This document shows, piece by piece, positions 1 to 5,429 of a stretch of DNA of 5,429 bases (positions are counted from its first letter, which is position 1; each line of letters opens with the position of its first letter). A model generated the notes under the pieces. It was not told the DNA's origin. It made no database searches and worked only from the letters and a program-made list of their open reading frames with translations. Source of the DNA: Clostridiales bacterium UBA4080 (GTDB lineage: Bacteria > Bacillota > Clostridia > Lachnospirales > Vallitaleaceae); contig DFYO01000063.1 of NCBI GenBank assembly GCA_002381865.1, forward strand, positions 1-5,429, in the 5' to 3' direction. Both the position numbers and the translations under genes were made by a program.

Positions 1-65
1 ATGGAGGATATTATTAAGGCCAGTGAAAACAACATTAAAATTCTTCTAGTTAGAAAATTCTTCAT
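1..65 (-). CDS. Probable sensor histidine kinase, N-terminal fragment (runs off window)
   Basis: Only the first 21 complete codons are present; the gene continues past base 1. The ATG at 63-65 comes immediately after the TAA of the response regulator gene (TAAATG), with GAGG about 8 bases upstream inside the end of the regulator gene, so translation is very probably coupled. The visible peptide starts MKNFLTRRIL and continues with a hydrophobic run (LMLFSLALII). This is a short positively charged N-terminus followed by the start of a membrane helix, as at the beginning of many membrane histidine kinases. No kinase motif (H-box, N, G boxes) lies inside the window. The kinase call rests on position after an OmpR-family regulator plus the membrane-type N-terminus; another membrane protein is possible. 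Confidence 0.6.
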   Translation of the reverse strand, partial: MKNFLTRRILMLFSLALIISS

Positions 66-752
66 TTATTCTACCTCAAATTTATATCCTACTCCATAAA
101 CTGTCAGCAGATTCCATCTTACGTTTTCCTGTGGCAGCTTTGCTCGTATTCTTTTTATATGTGTGTCTATAGTTCTAGTGTCTCCATAATAATCATAGCC
201 CCAAATTCTGTTCAAAATCTGCTCTCTTGTAAAAACACGTCCTGGATTTGAAGCCAATAGATAAAGGGTTTCTACCTCTTTTGGTGTCGAAATAATTACC
301 TTGTTTTCATATTTGACCTGGTATTGCTTTAGACTGACCTCTAGCTTGTCAAAATGCAAGGTAGCCTCCTTGCCTTCCTTAACATTTTCATTTACTCTTC
401 TCAACACTGCTTTTATTCTAGCTACAACCTCTCTCGGGCTAAAGGGCTTTACAATATAGTCATCTGCCCCTATCTCTAAGCCTATAATTTTATCTATTTC
501 CTCTCCCTTTGCAGTAAGCATAATTATTGGCAGTGAATACTTTTTCCTTATCTCTCGACACACATCAAGTCCGCTTAGCTTAGGCATCATAATATCAAGC
601 ACCATAATATTGGGCTTGAATTCTTCAATCAGATTAAGCGCCTCTTCTCCGTCAAAGGCAGACATAATCTCAAAATTTTCCGTTTTCAAATAAATTTTTA
701 GGGACTCGTGGACTATTGGATCATCATCACATATTAAAATTTTTGTAAGCAC
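66..752 (-). CDS. OmpR/PhoB-family response regulator, DNA-binding
   Basis: A 228-residue two-component response regulator, the full usual length for the family. The receiver domain (about residues 3-118) carries the acidic pocket D9-D10-D11, the phospho-acceptor D53 (in VLDIMMP), the switch residue T80 (LTA) and the conserved K102 (KPF). The C-terminal winged helix-turn-helix (about 131-227) has the STPKE turn near 155-159, the recognition helix around T192-L206 and the closing GVGY hairpin at 220-223. It should bind promoter DNA when phosphorylated by its partner kinase, probably the protein begun at 1-65. The start codon is GTG at 750-752, supported by GGGAGG nine bases upstream and an in-frame TAG two codons before. 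Target genes and signal cannot be told from the sequence. A small difference from many relatives is Tyr at 219 where Arg is common before GVGY. Confidence 0.97.
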   Translation of the reverse strand: MLTKILICDDDPIVHESLKIYLKTENFEIMSAFDGEEALNLIEEFKPNIMVLDIMMPKLSGLDVCREIRKKYSLPIIMLTAKGEEIDKIIGLEIGADDYIVKPFSPREVVARIKAVLRRVNENVKEGKEATLHFDKLEVSLKQYQVKYENKVIISTPKEVETLYLLASNPGRVFTREQILNRIWGYDYYGDTRTIDTHIKRIRAKLPQENVRWNLLTVYGVGYKFEVE

Positions 753-761
753 TTTCTATTT

Positions 762-767
762 CCTCCC
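762..767 (-). promoter_or_regulatory. Ribosome binding site fixing the GTG start of the response regulator
   Basis: On the minus strand this reads GGGAGG, nine bases before the GTG at 750-752. An in-frame TAG lies at 756-758, between this site and the start codon, so no longer version is possible and the next Met is far inside the receiver domain. Confidence 0.85.
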
Positions 768-819
768 TTATTAGTATGGATTTGCTATATATTTATATTG
801 ATTATAATATTATTCTTCT

Positions 820-1200
820 TTATTCTCGTTCATTTTTCTTCTTTTGGTATTTTATCAATTGCTGCTGGTCTTCTATCTCAAGCTGCTTTTCTCCTGCCAT
901 CTTTTCTAAATGATGCTGAAATTCGTGCAGTACTGTTTTTCTAAGCTTGTTCTTAATTCGTCCCTTCCCTGCATCACTATAAATCTTTTCAAAGGACCCG
1001 TAATATATAAAAATCTGTTTGCCCATTTGCCTACTAACAGAATATTCACCCATAACATATAAGTCATCACCCTCGCTTTTTGGGTGGAGCTTTGCTTTCT
1101 TTTTTAATATTATTCCGCCATTTAATTCTTTAAAAAATTCCACCGGTAATTCCTCTGCAATTTCATCTAATAATTCACTGAATTCTTCAATTGAAATCAA
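820..1200 (-). CDS. Zincin-like metallopeptidase family protein (PF06262-type)
   Basis: A 126-residue protein carrying the zinc-protease signature HEFQH at residues 92-96, followed by HLEKMAG. Together with the upstream IFIYYGSF strand (63-70), this matches my knowledge of the small 'metallopeptidase family / zincin_1' proteins (PF06262, formerly DUF1025), which are about 110-140 residues long. H92 and H96 would bind zinc and E93 would be the catalytic base; the third ligand is not obvious, with E108, E110 or D111 as candidates. There is no signal peptide or membrane segment, so it should be cytosolic. The natural substrate of the family is unknown to me. The tail (105-126) is rich in Gln, Lys and Glu. 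The start is TTG at 1198-1200, supported by GGGAGGT upstream and an in-frame TAA at 1207-1209; the next Met is residue 50. It lies after the tRNA terminator and 67 bases before the response regulator, so it could be co-transcribed with the two-component pair. Confidence 0.85.
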   Translation of the reverse strand: MISIEEFSELLDEIAEELPVEFFKELNGGIILKKKAKLHPKSEGDDLYVMGEYSVSRQMGKQIFIYYGSFEKIYSDAGKGRIKNKLRKTVLHEFQHHLEKMAGEKQLEIEDQQQLIKYQKKKNERE

Positions 1201-1203
1201 TTG
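1188..1203. repeat. Inverted repeat spanning the metallopeptidase TTG start codon
   Basis: Perfect 7+2+7 inverted repeat CAATTGA/TCAATTG centred at 1195-1196, covering the TTG start (1198-1200). In RNA it could fold as a 6-bp CAATTG hairpin with a 4-base loop. A flanking 7-base pair of arms (1223-1229 with 1181-1187, AATTCTT/AAGAATT on the transcript) would enclose both the ribosome binding site and the start. A role in translation control is inference, and A+T-rich sequence produces such repeats by chance. Confidence 0.4.
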
Positions 1204-1208
1204 TTTTT

Positions 1209-1215
1209 ACCTCCC
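1209..1215 (-). promoter_or_regulatory. Ribosome binding site fixing the TTG start of the metallopeptidase
   Basis: Reads GGGAGGT on the minus strand, with nine bases between GGAGG and the TTG at 1198-1200. An in-frame TAA at 1207-1209 overlaps the end of this site, so translation must begin at the TTG or much further inside, where it would lose conserved sequence. Confidence 0.8.
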
Positions 1216-1264
1216 TGTGGAAAAGAATTGTTTCTCCTCTTGTATATTAACATACTTAGTCAAC

Positions 1265-1305
1265 AAAAAAAAGCTGATTATCATTATTATTCCGACAATC
1301 AGCTT
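1265..1305 (-). terminator. Intrinsic terminator after tRNA-Arg
   Basis: On the minus strand a 12-bp stem (1305-1294 pairing with 1282-1271, starting AAGCTGATT, with one G-U wobble) closes an 11-base loop and runs into eight consecutive T residues (1272-1265), the first two being part of the stem. It starts three bases after the tRNA 3' end, so it ends the metG-tatD-DUF3881-tRNA unit. The plus-strand reading has no T run, so it works in one direction only. Confidence 0.93.
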
Positions 1306-1308
1306 ACA

Positions 1309-1380
1309 CACCCCCAGCAGGAATCGAACCTGCAACTAGCCCTTAGGAGGGGCTTGTTATATCCATTTAACTATGAGGGC
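1309..1380 (-). tRNA. tRNA-Arg, anticodon CCT (decodes AGG)
   Basis: A complete 72-base cloverleaf is readable on the minus strand. The acceptor stem is GCCCTCA with TGGGGGT (G-U pairs at 1:72 and 5:68), followed by discriminator G. The D stem is GTTA/TAAC with the conserved GG in the loop. The anticodon stem AGCCC/GGGCT holds the loop CTCCTAA, giving anticodon CCT. The variable loop has four bases, and the T stem GCAGG/CCTGC has loop TTCGATT. The A following GG in the D loop agrees with the known arginine identity element A20. The 3' CCA is not encoded (the next bases are TGT), so a CCA-adding enzyme must finish it. The gene has its own promoter upstream and a terminator three bases downstream. 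Confidence 0.96.
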
Positions 1381-1398
1381 ATTTTATGTGCATTAACA

Positions 1399-1426
1399 AT
1401 TTTACCACTTTCTTCATATATGTCAA
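1399..1426 (-). promoter_or_regulatory. Sigma-A-type promoter of tRNA-Arg overlapping the DUF3881 stop codon
   Basis: On the minus strand a perfect -35 box TTGACA (1426-1421) is followed by a 16-base spacer and the -10 box TAAAAT (1404-1399, five of six consensus bases). Transcription would start near 1392, giving a leader of about a dozen bases before the tRNA at 1380. The TGA inside TTGACA is itself the stop codon (1423-1425) of the upstream gene. Confidence 0.72.
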
Positions 1427-2304
1427 GCTTTCGTTTCAAATTCTATCATTCCATGTACCCAGCTAGTTCCCTTAAAGCGCATTCCCTTGCTTGGGGTACC
1501 TACAATATCCTTTTCATTAATATACAAATCAATGTATAGGTTCATACAGCTTATTCCAAGAATATATATTTGCTCATCAGTAAAGCGGTTTGTTGCTTTT
1601 GTAACCTCTTCAATTGTTCCAAGTAGAGAATATATATCATCATGCTCTCCAAGCGGAACAAAGAAGCCCTCTAATATACTTAACAAATCTTCCTCTTTAA
1701 GCCTTTCCTGTAATATTTCTGAAGACTCGATAGCTTCTTCTTCGAGCATTTGAATCGCTTCCTCATCTCCCTGACGTGCTTTTTCAATTAGCTCTTCTCT
1801 ATACTCATCCTCGTCTTCTTCAATATCCATATCCTCTTCATCTTTTTCAATCGGCAAAATAACCGTTCCCTCTACAGAAAAAGCGACTAATCTGACTCCT
1901 TCAATATACGCATCCTGCTGTTCATCTATTTCAAGGTAATCTATTACATTCTGCAAAAAAAATGTAACTGGTGTACCTGAACGGCTTTCTTCACAATACG
2001 CATTATATACATCCTTTTTGCTACCCTTTACAACATCTACCTCGTGGGTATCTGTAAGGTTGCTTCCGACTGCATAGGGAACTAATGAATAAACTGTAAG
2101 CTCTTCGTTTTTGCTTAAAGCGCCTCTGACAATTAATCCAAAATCCCTTCCATATTCCTTATAATACTCAACCTTAATTTCGTCTGTTTTATAATTAGAA
2201 ATATATCTGTTGCTGGATGTCTCAATAACATCTGTTACCAGCTTTTCTGCCTTTTCCTTTGAATTATATTCACTGAAGCCAAGGGCTGAAATATAGAGCA
2301 TCAT
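1423..2304 (-). CDS. DUF3881 family protein, function unknown
   Basis: A 293-residue protein that I recognise from memory as the DUF3881 type, known mainly from Lachnospiraceae and relatives. The resemblance lies in the opening ISALGF, the block SILEGFFVPLGEHDD (209-223) and the end GMRFKGTSWVHGMIEF (274-289); the length also fits. An N-terminal part (1-150) and a C-terminal part (207-290) flank a strongly acidic, probably helical segment (153-206) containing a short A-rich helix pair around EKARQGDEEAIQML (174-187). There is no signal peptide, membrane helix or catalytic motif that I can name, so it is probably cytosolic. Two adjacent ATGs (2304 and 2301) could start it; GGGGG lies nine bases before the first. 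It begins 51 bases after tatD and has no evident promoter of its own, so it probably belongs to the metG-tatD transcript. The biochemical role is unknown. Confidence 0.8.
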   Translation of the reverse strand: MMLYISALGFSEYNSKEKAEKLVTDVIETSSNRYISNYKTDEIKVEYYKEYGRDFGLIVRGALSKNEELTVYSLVPYAVGSNLTDTHEVDVVKGSKKDVYNAYCEESRSGTPVTFFLQNVIDYLEIDEQQDAYIEGVRLVAFSVEGTVILPIEKDEEDMDIEEDEDEYREELIEKARQGDEEAIQMLEEEAIESSEILQERLKEEDLLSILEGFFVPLGEHDDIYSLLGTIEEVTKATNRFTDEQIYILGISCMNLYIDLYINEKDIVGTPSKGMRFKGTSWVHGMIEFETKA

Positions 2305-2355
2305 AATGTCCTACCCCCTAATATTTTAGTATGATTGATGTTGATTTTTGTCATT

Positions 2356-3120
2356 TTATTTGATAAACAGCTTTTTCCCGTTTTCATAGGTCTTATCAAT
2401 AACTTCCTGAACCGAGATTTCTTTTATTTTTGCAATTTCTTCTGCAATATACTTGAGATTTCTGGAATCATTTCTCTGTCCCCTATTCGGTACGGGTGCT
2501 AGATATGGTGCATCAGTTTCAATCAACAAATAATCCAACGGAATTGCTTTAACTACTTCTTTTAAGGTTTTAGCATTTTTGTAGGTTACAACTCCTCCTA
2601 CTCCAATATAGAATCCCAAATGAATATAGCACTCTGCCATTTCACGACTTCCTGAAAAGCAGTGAACTACTCCTCCGACATCATAAGCTCTTGATTCCTT
2701 GATTATATCATAGGTATCCTTTGAAGCTTCTCGGCTATGCACAATAATTGGTAGCTCCATTGCTTTGGCTAGATTAATCTGCTCTCTAAACCATAGCTTT
2801 TGTACTTCCTTAGGAGAATTTTCATAGTGATAATCCAGTCCTATTTCTCCAATAGCTACTACTTTATTGTATGCCGCAAGGCCCATAAGAATATCAATGT
2901 CACTATCTAGCATTTTGACTACATCGTGAGGATGCACACCTACTGAAGCATACATAAAATCATATTTTTTGGAAAGCTCAACGGCTTTAACACTTGACTT
3001 CATATCTGCTCCAACATTGATTATGGCAGCAATTTGTTCCTGTCTCATTGCTTCTACTAATTCTTCTATATCCTCTGAAAACTGTTTGTCATCATAATGT
3101 GCATGGCTTTCAAAATACAT
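2356..3120 (-). CDS. tatD: TatD family metal-dependent hydrolase (DNase)
   Basis: A 254-residue TIM-barrel metal-dependent hydrolase, the typical TatD length. Metal-site residues are all visible: H6 and H8 (SHAHYDD), E92 (GEIGLD), H128 (VHSREA), H153 (HCFSGS) and D203 (ETDAPYL). Characterised family members are divalent-metal 3'-5' exonucleases/DNases linked to DNA repair and degradation; a cytosolic location is expected. A GTG at 3129 in the same frame would add three residues, but that GTG is part of the ribosome binding site GAGGTG, which sits six bases before ATG 3120. The ATG start also gives the usual family N-terminus (MYFESHAH). A mild oddity is Glu at position 4 where Asp is usual before [ST]H; it is not a metal ligand in the family. 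The gene lies 17 bases after metG, the same order as metS-yabD in Bacillus, and is surely co-transcribed. Confidence 0.95.
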   Translation of the reverse strand: MYFESHAHYDDKQFSEDIEELVEAMRQEQIAAIINVGADMKSSVKAVELSKKYDFMYASVGVHPHDVVKMLDSDIDILMGLAAYNKVVAIGEIGLDYHYENSPKEVQKLWFREQINLAKAMELPIIVHSREASKDTYDIIKESRAYDVGGVVHCFSGSREMAECYIHLGFYIGVGGVVTYKNAKTLKEVVKAIPLDYLLIETDAPYLAPVPNRGQRNDSRNLKYIAEEIAKIKEISVQEVIDKTYENGKKLFIK

Positions 3121-3126
3121 ATATTT

Positions 3127-3132
3127 CACCTC
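3127..3132 (-). promoter_or_regulatory. Ribosome binding site deciding the tatD start
   Basis: GAGGTG on the minus strand, six bases upstream of ATG 3120. Because the only in-frame alternative start, GTG 3129-3127, is contained in this motif, the downstream ATG is the likely true start. Confidence 0.8.
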
Positions 3133-3137
3133 ATTCT

Positions 3138-5147
3138 TTATTTGACCAAAGCTCCCTCAGAGATATCTTCGTCTACTGTAGCTATTTTGAGGTTTCCTTC
3201 CTTATCTGAGGCTGCAAGAATCATTCCCTCTGATAAAACACCTCTGAGCTTAACGGGCTTTAAATTAGCAATAACAAGTACTTTTTTACCAATTAATTGC
3301 TCTGGTGTATAATAATTAGCTATTCCTGATACTATTTGTCTAACCTCGTTGCCTATATCAATCTTTGATACCAAAAGCTTATCAGAGCCCTCAAGCTTTT
3401 CGCTTTCAATTACCTTTCCTACTACTATTTTAAGCTTAGCAAAATCCTCAATTCCTATTAAGCCATCTTTACTTTCTTCAGCTTTACTATCTGTTTTATC
3501 CGCTGTTTTTTTTTGCTTTGAATCTTTTTTCGCTTCTTTTTTTGTTTCTATATTTTTTGTTGCTTCTTCATTTTCATCTGCATTTTTTGCTTCAATTTCT
3601 TCAAGTATTTTTTTCTCATCTATTCTTGCAAATAAAACCTCCGCAGTTCCAACCGCTCTGCCGGGCTTAGTTCCTTCAAAGCTTTCTAAAGAGTCAAAGT
3701 CAAATTCATCTGCATTTAATTGGCTTTTTATCTTTTCTGATGTTTCTGGCATAAATGGTGACAGCAGTACCCCTGCAATTCTTATCGCCTCTAACAAATT
3801 ATATAGTACTGTTTGCAGTCTTTCTTTTTGTGTTTCATCTTTTGCCAAAATCCATGGGCCTGTTTCATCAATATATTTATTGCTTCTTCTTAAGAGTGTC
3901 CAGATTTCATCCATAGCATCTGAAACCCTTAGGTCTTCCATCTTAGCCTCTACACGACCTTTTGTACTGCAAGCCAGACTAATCAGTTCCTCATCCACTT
4001 CTTCCTTTTGAACTGGCTCTGGAATTATTCCATCAAAATATTTGTTTACCATTGCTACCGTTCTGTTAACAAGGTTTCCTAAAATATTGGCTAAATCAGA
4101 GTTAATCCTAGCAATTAACAGCTCATAGGTAAGTGTTCCGTCCTGTGCAAAGGGCATTTCATGCAAAACATAATAACGTACAGCATCAACGCCAAATAGG
4201 TCAACCAGCTCTCGTGCATATATTACATTTCCCTTTGATTTAGACATTTTATCTGCGCCAACCATAAGCCAAGGATGACCAAATACCTTTTTAGGAAGCT
4301 CAACCCCTAAAGCCATAAGCATGATTGGCCAGTAAATTGTATGAAATCTTAAAATATCCTTTCCTATTAAATGAACATCCGCAGGCCAGTATTTGTTAAA
4401 TAGCTCGCCATTTTCTCCCTCCGGATTATATCCCAAGCCTGTGATATAATTTGAAAGAGCATCAATCCACACATAAATTACATGCTCATTATCAAAGGAT
4501 ACTGGTATCCCCCAATTAAAAGTAGTTCTTGAAACACACAAGTCCTGAAGCCCTTGCTTTAAGAAGTTATTAATCATCTCATTTTTTCTTGACTCTGGCT
4601 GAATAAAATCAGGATTTTCTTCAATGTGCTTCATTAGCTGCTTTTCATATTTGCTAAGCTTAAAAAAATAAGCTTCTTCGCTCGCTTTTTCTACAGCTGC
4701 CCCACAATCGGGACACTTTCCGTCCTCTACCTGTGATTCTGTAAAAAAGGATTCGCAGGGAGTGCAGTACCAGCCCTCATAGCTTCCCTTGTAAATATCC
4801 CCTTGGTCATAAAGTTTTTTGAATATTTTACTTACTGTTTCTTCATGCTCTTTATCTGTTGTTCGGATAAATTTATCATAGCTTGTATTCATAAAGTCCC
4901 ATATTTCTCGAACCTCAGCTGCTATTTTATCTACATGCTCTTTTGGTGTTATATTTTCTGCTTCTGCTTGAAGCTGAATTTTTTGGCCATGCTCATCTGT
5001 CCCTGTCATAAAAAACACATCATAGCCAGCAAGCCTTTTGAACCTGGCAATACTGTCTGCAAGCACTGCTTCATAAGTATTTCCGATGTGCGGTGTTCTG
5101 GATGTGTATGCAATTGCTGTTGTAATATAGTAGGGTTTCTTACCCAT
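3138..5147 (-). CDS. metG: Methionyl-tRNA synthetase with C-terminal tRNA-binding domain
   Basis: A 669-residue class I synthetase that charges tRNA-Met in the cytosol with methionine and ATP. The Rossmann catalytic domain carries HIGN (20-23, in place of textbook HIGH, as I recall from other clostridial enzymes), GTDEHGQK (49-56), WIDALSNY (227-234) and KMSKS (300-304). A zinc knuckle in the connective insertion has four cysteines (C128, C131, C145, C148). The helical anticodon-binding domain contains NKYIDETGPW (423-432), whose Asn and Trp match known anticodon contacts. A Lys/Glu-rich low-complexity linker (about 508-561) leads to a Trbp111-like OB-fold (about 563-669), which in relatives binds tRNA and dimerises the enzyme. 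A TTG in frame at 5165 would add six residues, but ATG 5147 has GGAGG seven bases upstream and gives the expected N-terminus, so I choose it. It is first in the operon with tatD. The leader is too short for a T-box. Confidence 0.97.
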   Translation of the reverse strand: MGKKPYYITTAIAYTSRTPHIGNTYEAVLADSIARFKRLAGYDVFFMTGTDEHGQKIQLQAEAENITPKEHVDKIAAEVREIWDFMNTSYDKFIRTTDKEHEETVSKIFKKLYDQGDIYKGSYEGWYCTPCESFFTESQVEDGKCPDCGAAVEKASEEAYFFKLSKYEKQLMKHIEENPDFIQPESRKNEMINNFLKQGLQDLCVSRTTFNWGIPVSFDNEHVIYVWIDALSNYITGLGYNPEGENGELFNKYWPADVHLIGKDILRFHTIYWPIMLMALGVELPKKVFGHPWLMVGADKMSKSKGNVIYARELVDLFGVDAVRYYVLHEMPFAQDGTLTYELLIARINSDLANILGNLVNRTVAMVNKYFDGIIPEPVQKEEVDEELISLACSTKGRVEAKMEDLRVSDAMDEIWTLLRRSNKYIDETGPWILAKDETQKERLQTVLYNLLEAIRIAGVLLSPFMPETSEKIKSQLNADEFDFDSLESFEGTKPGRAVGTAEVLFARIDEKKILEEIEAKNADENEEATKNIETKKEAKKDSKQKKTADKTDSKAEESKDGLIGIEDFAKLKIVVGKVIESEKLEGSDKLLVSKIDIGNEVRQIVSGIANYYTPEQLIGKKVLVIANLKPVKLRGVLSEGMILAASDKEGNLKIATVDEDISEGALVK
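3506..3514 (-). repeat. A9 homopolymer in the metG linker coding strand
   Basis: Nine consecutive A residues on the coding strand span codons 545-548 (Q-K-K-T) of metG, just before the tRNA-binding domain. Gain of one A in the transcript leads to a TAA within four codons. Loss of one A leads to a TAA about 18 codons later, so either slip would remove the C-terminal domain. That the run exists is directly seen; that it slips is not known. Confidence 0.7.
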
Positions 5148-5154
5148 TGTTATT

Positions 5155-5159
5155 CCTCC
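5155..5159 (-). promoter_or_regulatory. Ribosome binding site deciding the metG start
   Basis: GGAGG on the minus strand, seven bases before ATG 5147. The upstream in-frame TTG (5165-5163) precedes this site and has no comparable one of its own, so the shorter 669-residue protein is preferred. Confidence 0.85.
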
Positions 5160-5199
5160 GTTCAAAACAAAAATAATTTTTCTCTGTAAACCTATTCAT

Positions 5200-5228
5200 A
5201 TTATATATTCAAACCCTTTAAAATGCAA
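5200..5228 (-). promoter_or_regulatory. Candidate sigma-A promoter of the metG operon
   Basis: On the minus strand TTGCAT (5228-5223) is followed by a 17-base spacer and a perfect TATAAT (5205-5200). Transcription would begin near 5193, about 46 bases before the metG ATG. The -35 box keeps only the TTG of the consensus, and the region is A+T-rich, so the call is moderate. It lies 12 bases past the stop of the upstream TPR-like gene, between which no convincing terminator is visible, so read-through is also possible. Confidence 0.55.
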
Positions 5229-5239
5229 AGGATTTCATA

Positions 5240-5429
5240 CTACGTATTTCTTGTATCTAAAAGGTTTTTCGACTTCTCTGAGTACATTTGTGCCAGCTCA
5301 TACTCCTCTATTTGCATATAGCATTTGCTTAGCTCTTCATAAATCATAAGCAATACACTATTATAGGTTTTTCCTTTGTAATAGTCAATTGCCTCCAGCA
5401 AATAACAGTTGTGAAAGGTAAATCTCTTT
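5240..5429 (-). CDS. C-terminal fragment of a TPR-like protein (starts outside window)
   Basis: The last 62 residues of an open frame entering from the window edge and ending in TAG at 5240-5242. The segment IYEELSKCYMQIEEYELAQ and the following MYSEKSKNLL fit a tetratricopeptide repeat: a helix with L/S-x-x-Y spacing, a turn, then Y-x-x-A in a second helix. A preceding stretch (LEAIDYYKGKTYNSVLLM) could be part of another repeat. TPR C-termini of this sort occur in helix-turn-helix regulators and in general scaffold proteins of Bacillota, but nothing in the visible part tells which. The last codons end DTRNT. It is upstream of and on the same strand as metG, 92 bases away. Confidence 0.65.
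   Translation of the reverse strand, partial: KRFTFHNCYLLEAIDYYKGKTYNSVLLMIYEELSKCYMQIEEYELAQMYSEKSKNLLDTRNT

Noticed and set aside
801..806. TATAAT on the minus strand upstream of the response regulator
   Set aside because: A perfect -10 box, but the bases 17 upstream read ACGAGA with no resemblance to TTGACA, and the spot is almost pure A/T where such hexamers arise by chance.
1244..1263. Possible promoter for the metallopeptidase (TTGACT at 1258-1263, TAATAT with TG extension at 1244-1249)
   Set aside because: The two boxes are only 8 bases apart, and no -10 lies 16-18 bases from TTGACT. The extended TAATAT alone is weak, so I do not list a promoter, although some promoter is needed after the terminator unless read-through supplies it.
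1019..1539. Overlapping plus-strand open frames of about 106 and 112 codons across the metallopeptidase start, terminator and tRNA
   Set aside because: They run antisense through a tRNA, a terminator and two supported genes, have no convincing ribosome binding site, and their translations look like random A+T-rich sequence.
2303..2354. 17-codon minus-strand frame (ATG 2354) between tatD and the DUF3881-like gene
   Set aside because: It lacks a ribosome binding site, has no recognisable product and overlaps the next start by chance.
3349..4011. Long plus-strand open frame (220 codons) opposite metG
   Set aside because: It is the shadow of metG: the Ser/Phe-rich translation is what the reverse strand of Lys/Glu-rich codons gives. 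No ribosome binding site or domain is visible.
4803..5189. Plus-strand open frame with many Cys residues opposite the metG N-terminus
   Set aside because: Cysteine richness comes from reverse-reading of GCA/GCT-type codons in metG. The frame has no start signal and overlaps a certain gene.
5148..5200. T-box or SAM-type leader riboswitch before metG
   Set aside because: The leader from the candidate start point is under 50 bases, far too short for either, and no specifier or antiterminator motif is visible.
5206..5235. Weak hairpin (CCTTT/AAAGG on the minus strand) after the TPR-like gene as a terminator
   Set aside because: The stem has only five mostly A-T pairs with no following T run, and it coincides with the candidate metG promoter.

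Overview
The window comes from an A+T-rich, low-GC Gram-positive chromosome, most likely a Clostridia member of the Lachnospiraceae type. The grounds are strong GGAGG-type ribosome binding sites, use of GTG and TTG starts, a clostridial-style methionyl-tRNA synthetase with an HIGN signature and C-terminal tRNA-binding domain, and a protein resembling the DUF3881 family, which I know mainly from Lachnospiraceae. Every gene I can support lies on the minus strand, so transcription runs from high to low coordinates.

Read in transcription order, the window opens with the C-terminal end of a TPR-like protein (5240-5429, cut by the window edge). A likely sigma-A promoter (5200-5228) then drives metG (start corrected to ATG 5147), closely followed by tatD (start corrected to ATG 3120) and a DUF3881-like gene (1423-2304). 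A tRNA-Arg(CCT) gene (1309-1380) follows. It has its own good promoter, whose -35 box overlaps the DUF3881 stop codon, and a strong intrinsic terminator (1265-1305) closes the unit.

Beyond the terminator lies a small zincin-type metallopeptidase with a TTG start (820-1200). Next come an OmpR/PhoB-family response regulator with a GTG start (66-752) and the first codons of what is probably its partner membrane histidine kinase (1-65), whose ATG directly abuts the regulator's TAA.

The metG-tatD-DUF3881-tRNA block is mostly translation housekeeping: charging of tRNA-Met, a metal-dependent DNase/hydrolase, an uncharacterised acidic protein and an AGG-decoding tRNA. The second block is a two-component signalling pair next to a cytosolic metallopeptidase. 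Intergenic gaps are all short (under about 110 bases), so no long gene-free stretch exists.

I see no mobile element, CRISPR array, toxin-antitoxin pair or defence system, and no evidence of a novel multigene system. The points worth a second look are small: the promoter/stop-codon overlap at the tRNA, an A9 slippery run in the metG linker, an inverted repeat over the TTG start of the metallopeptidase, and the uncharacterised DUF3881 protein in a translation operon.
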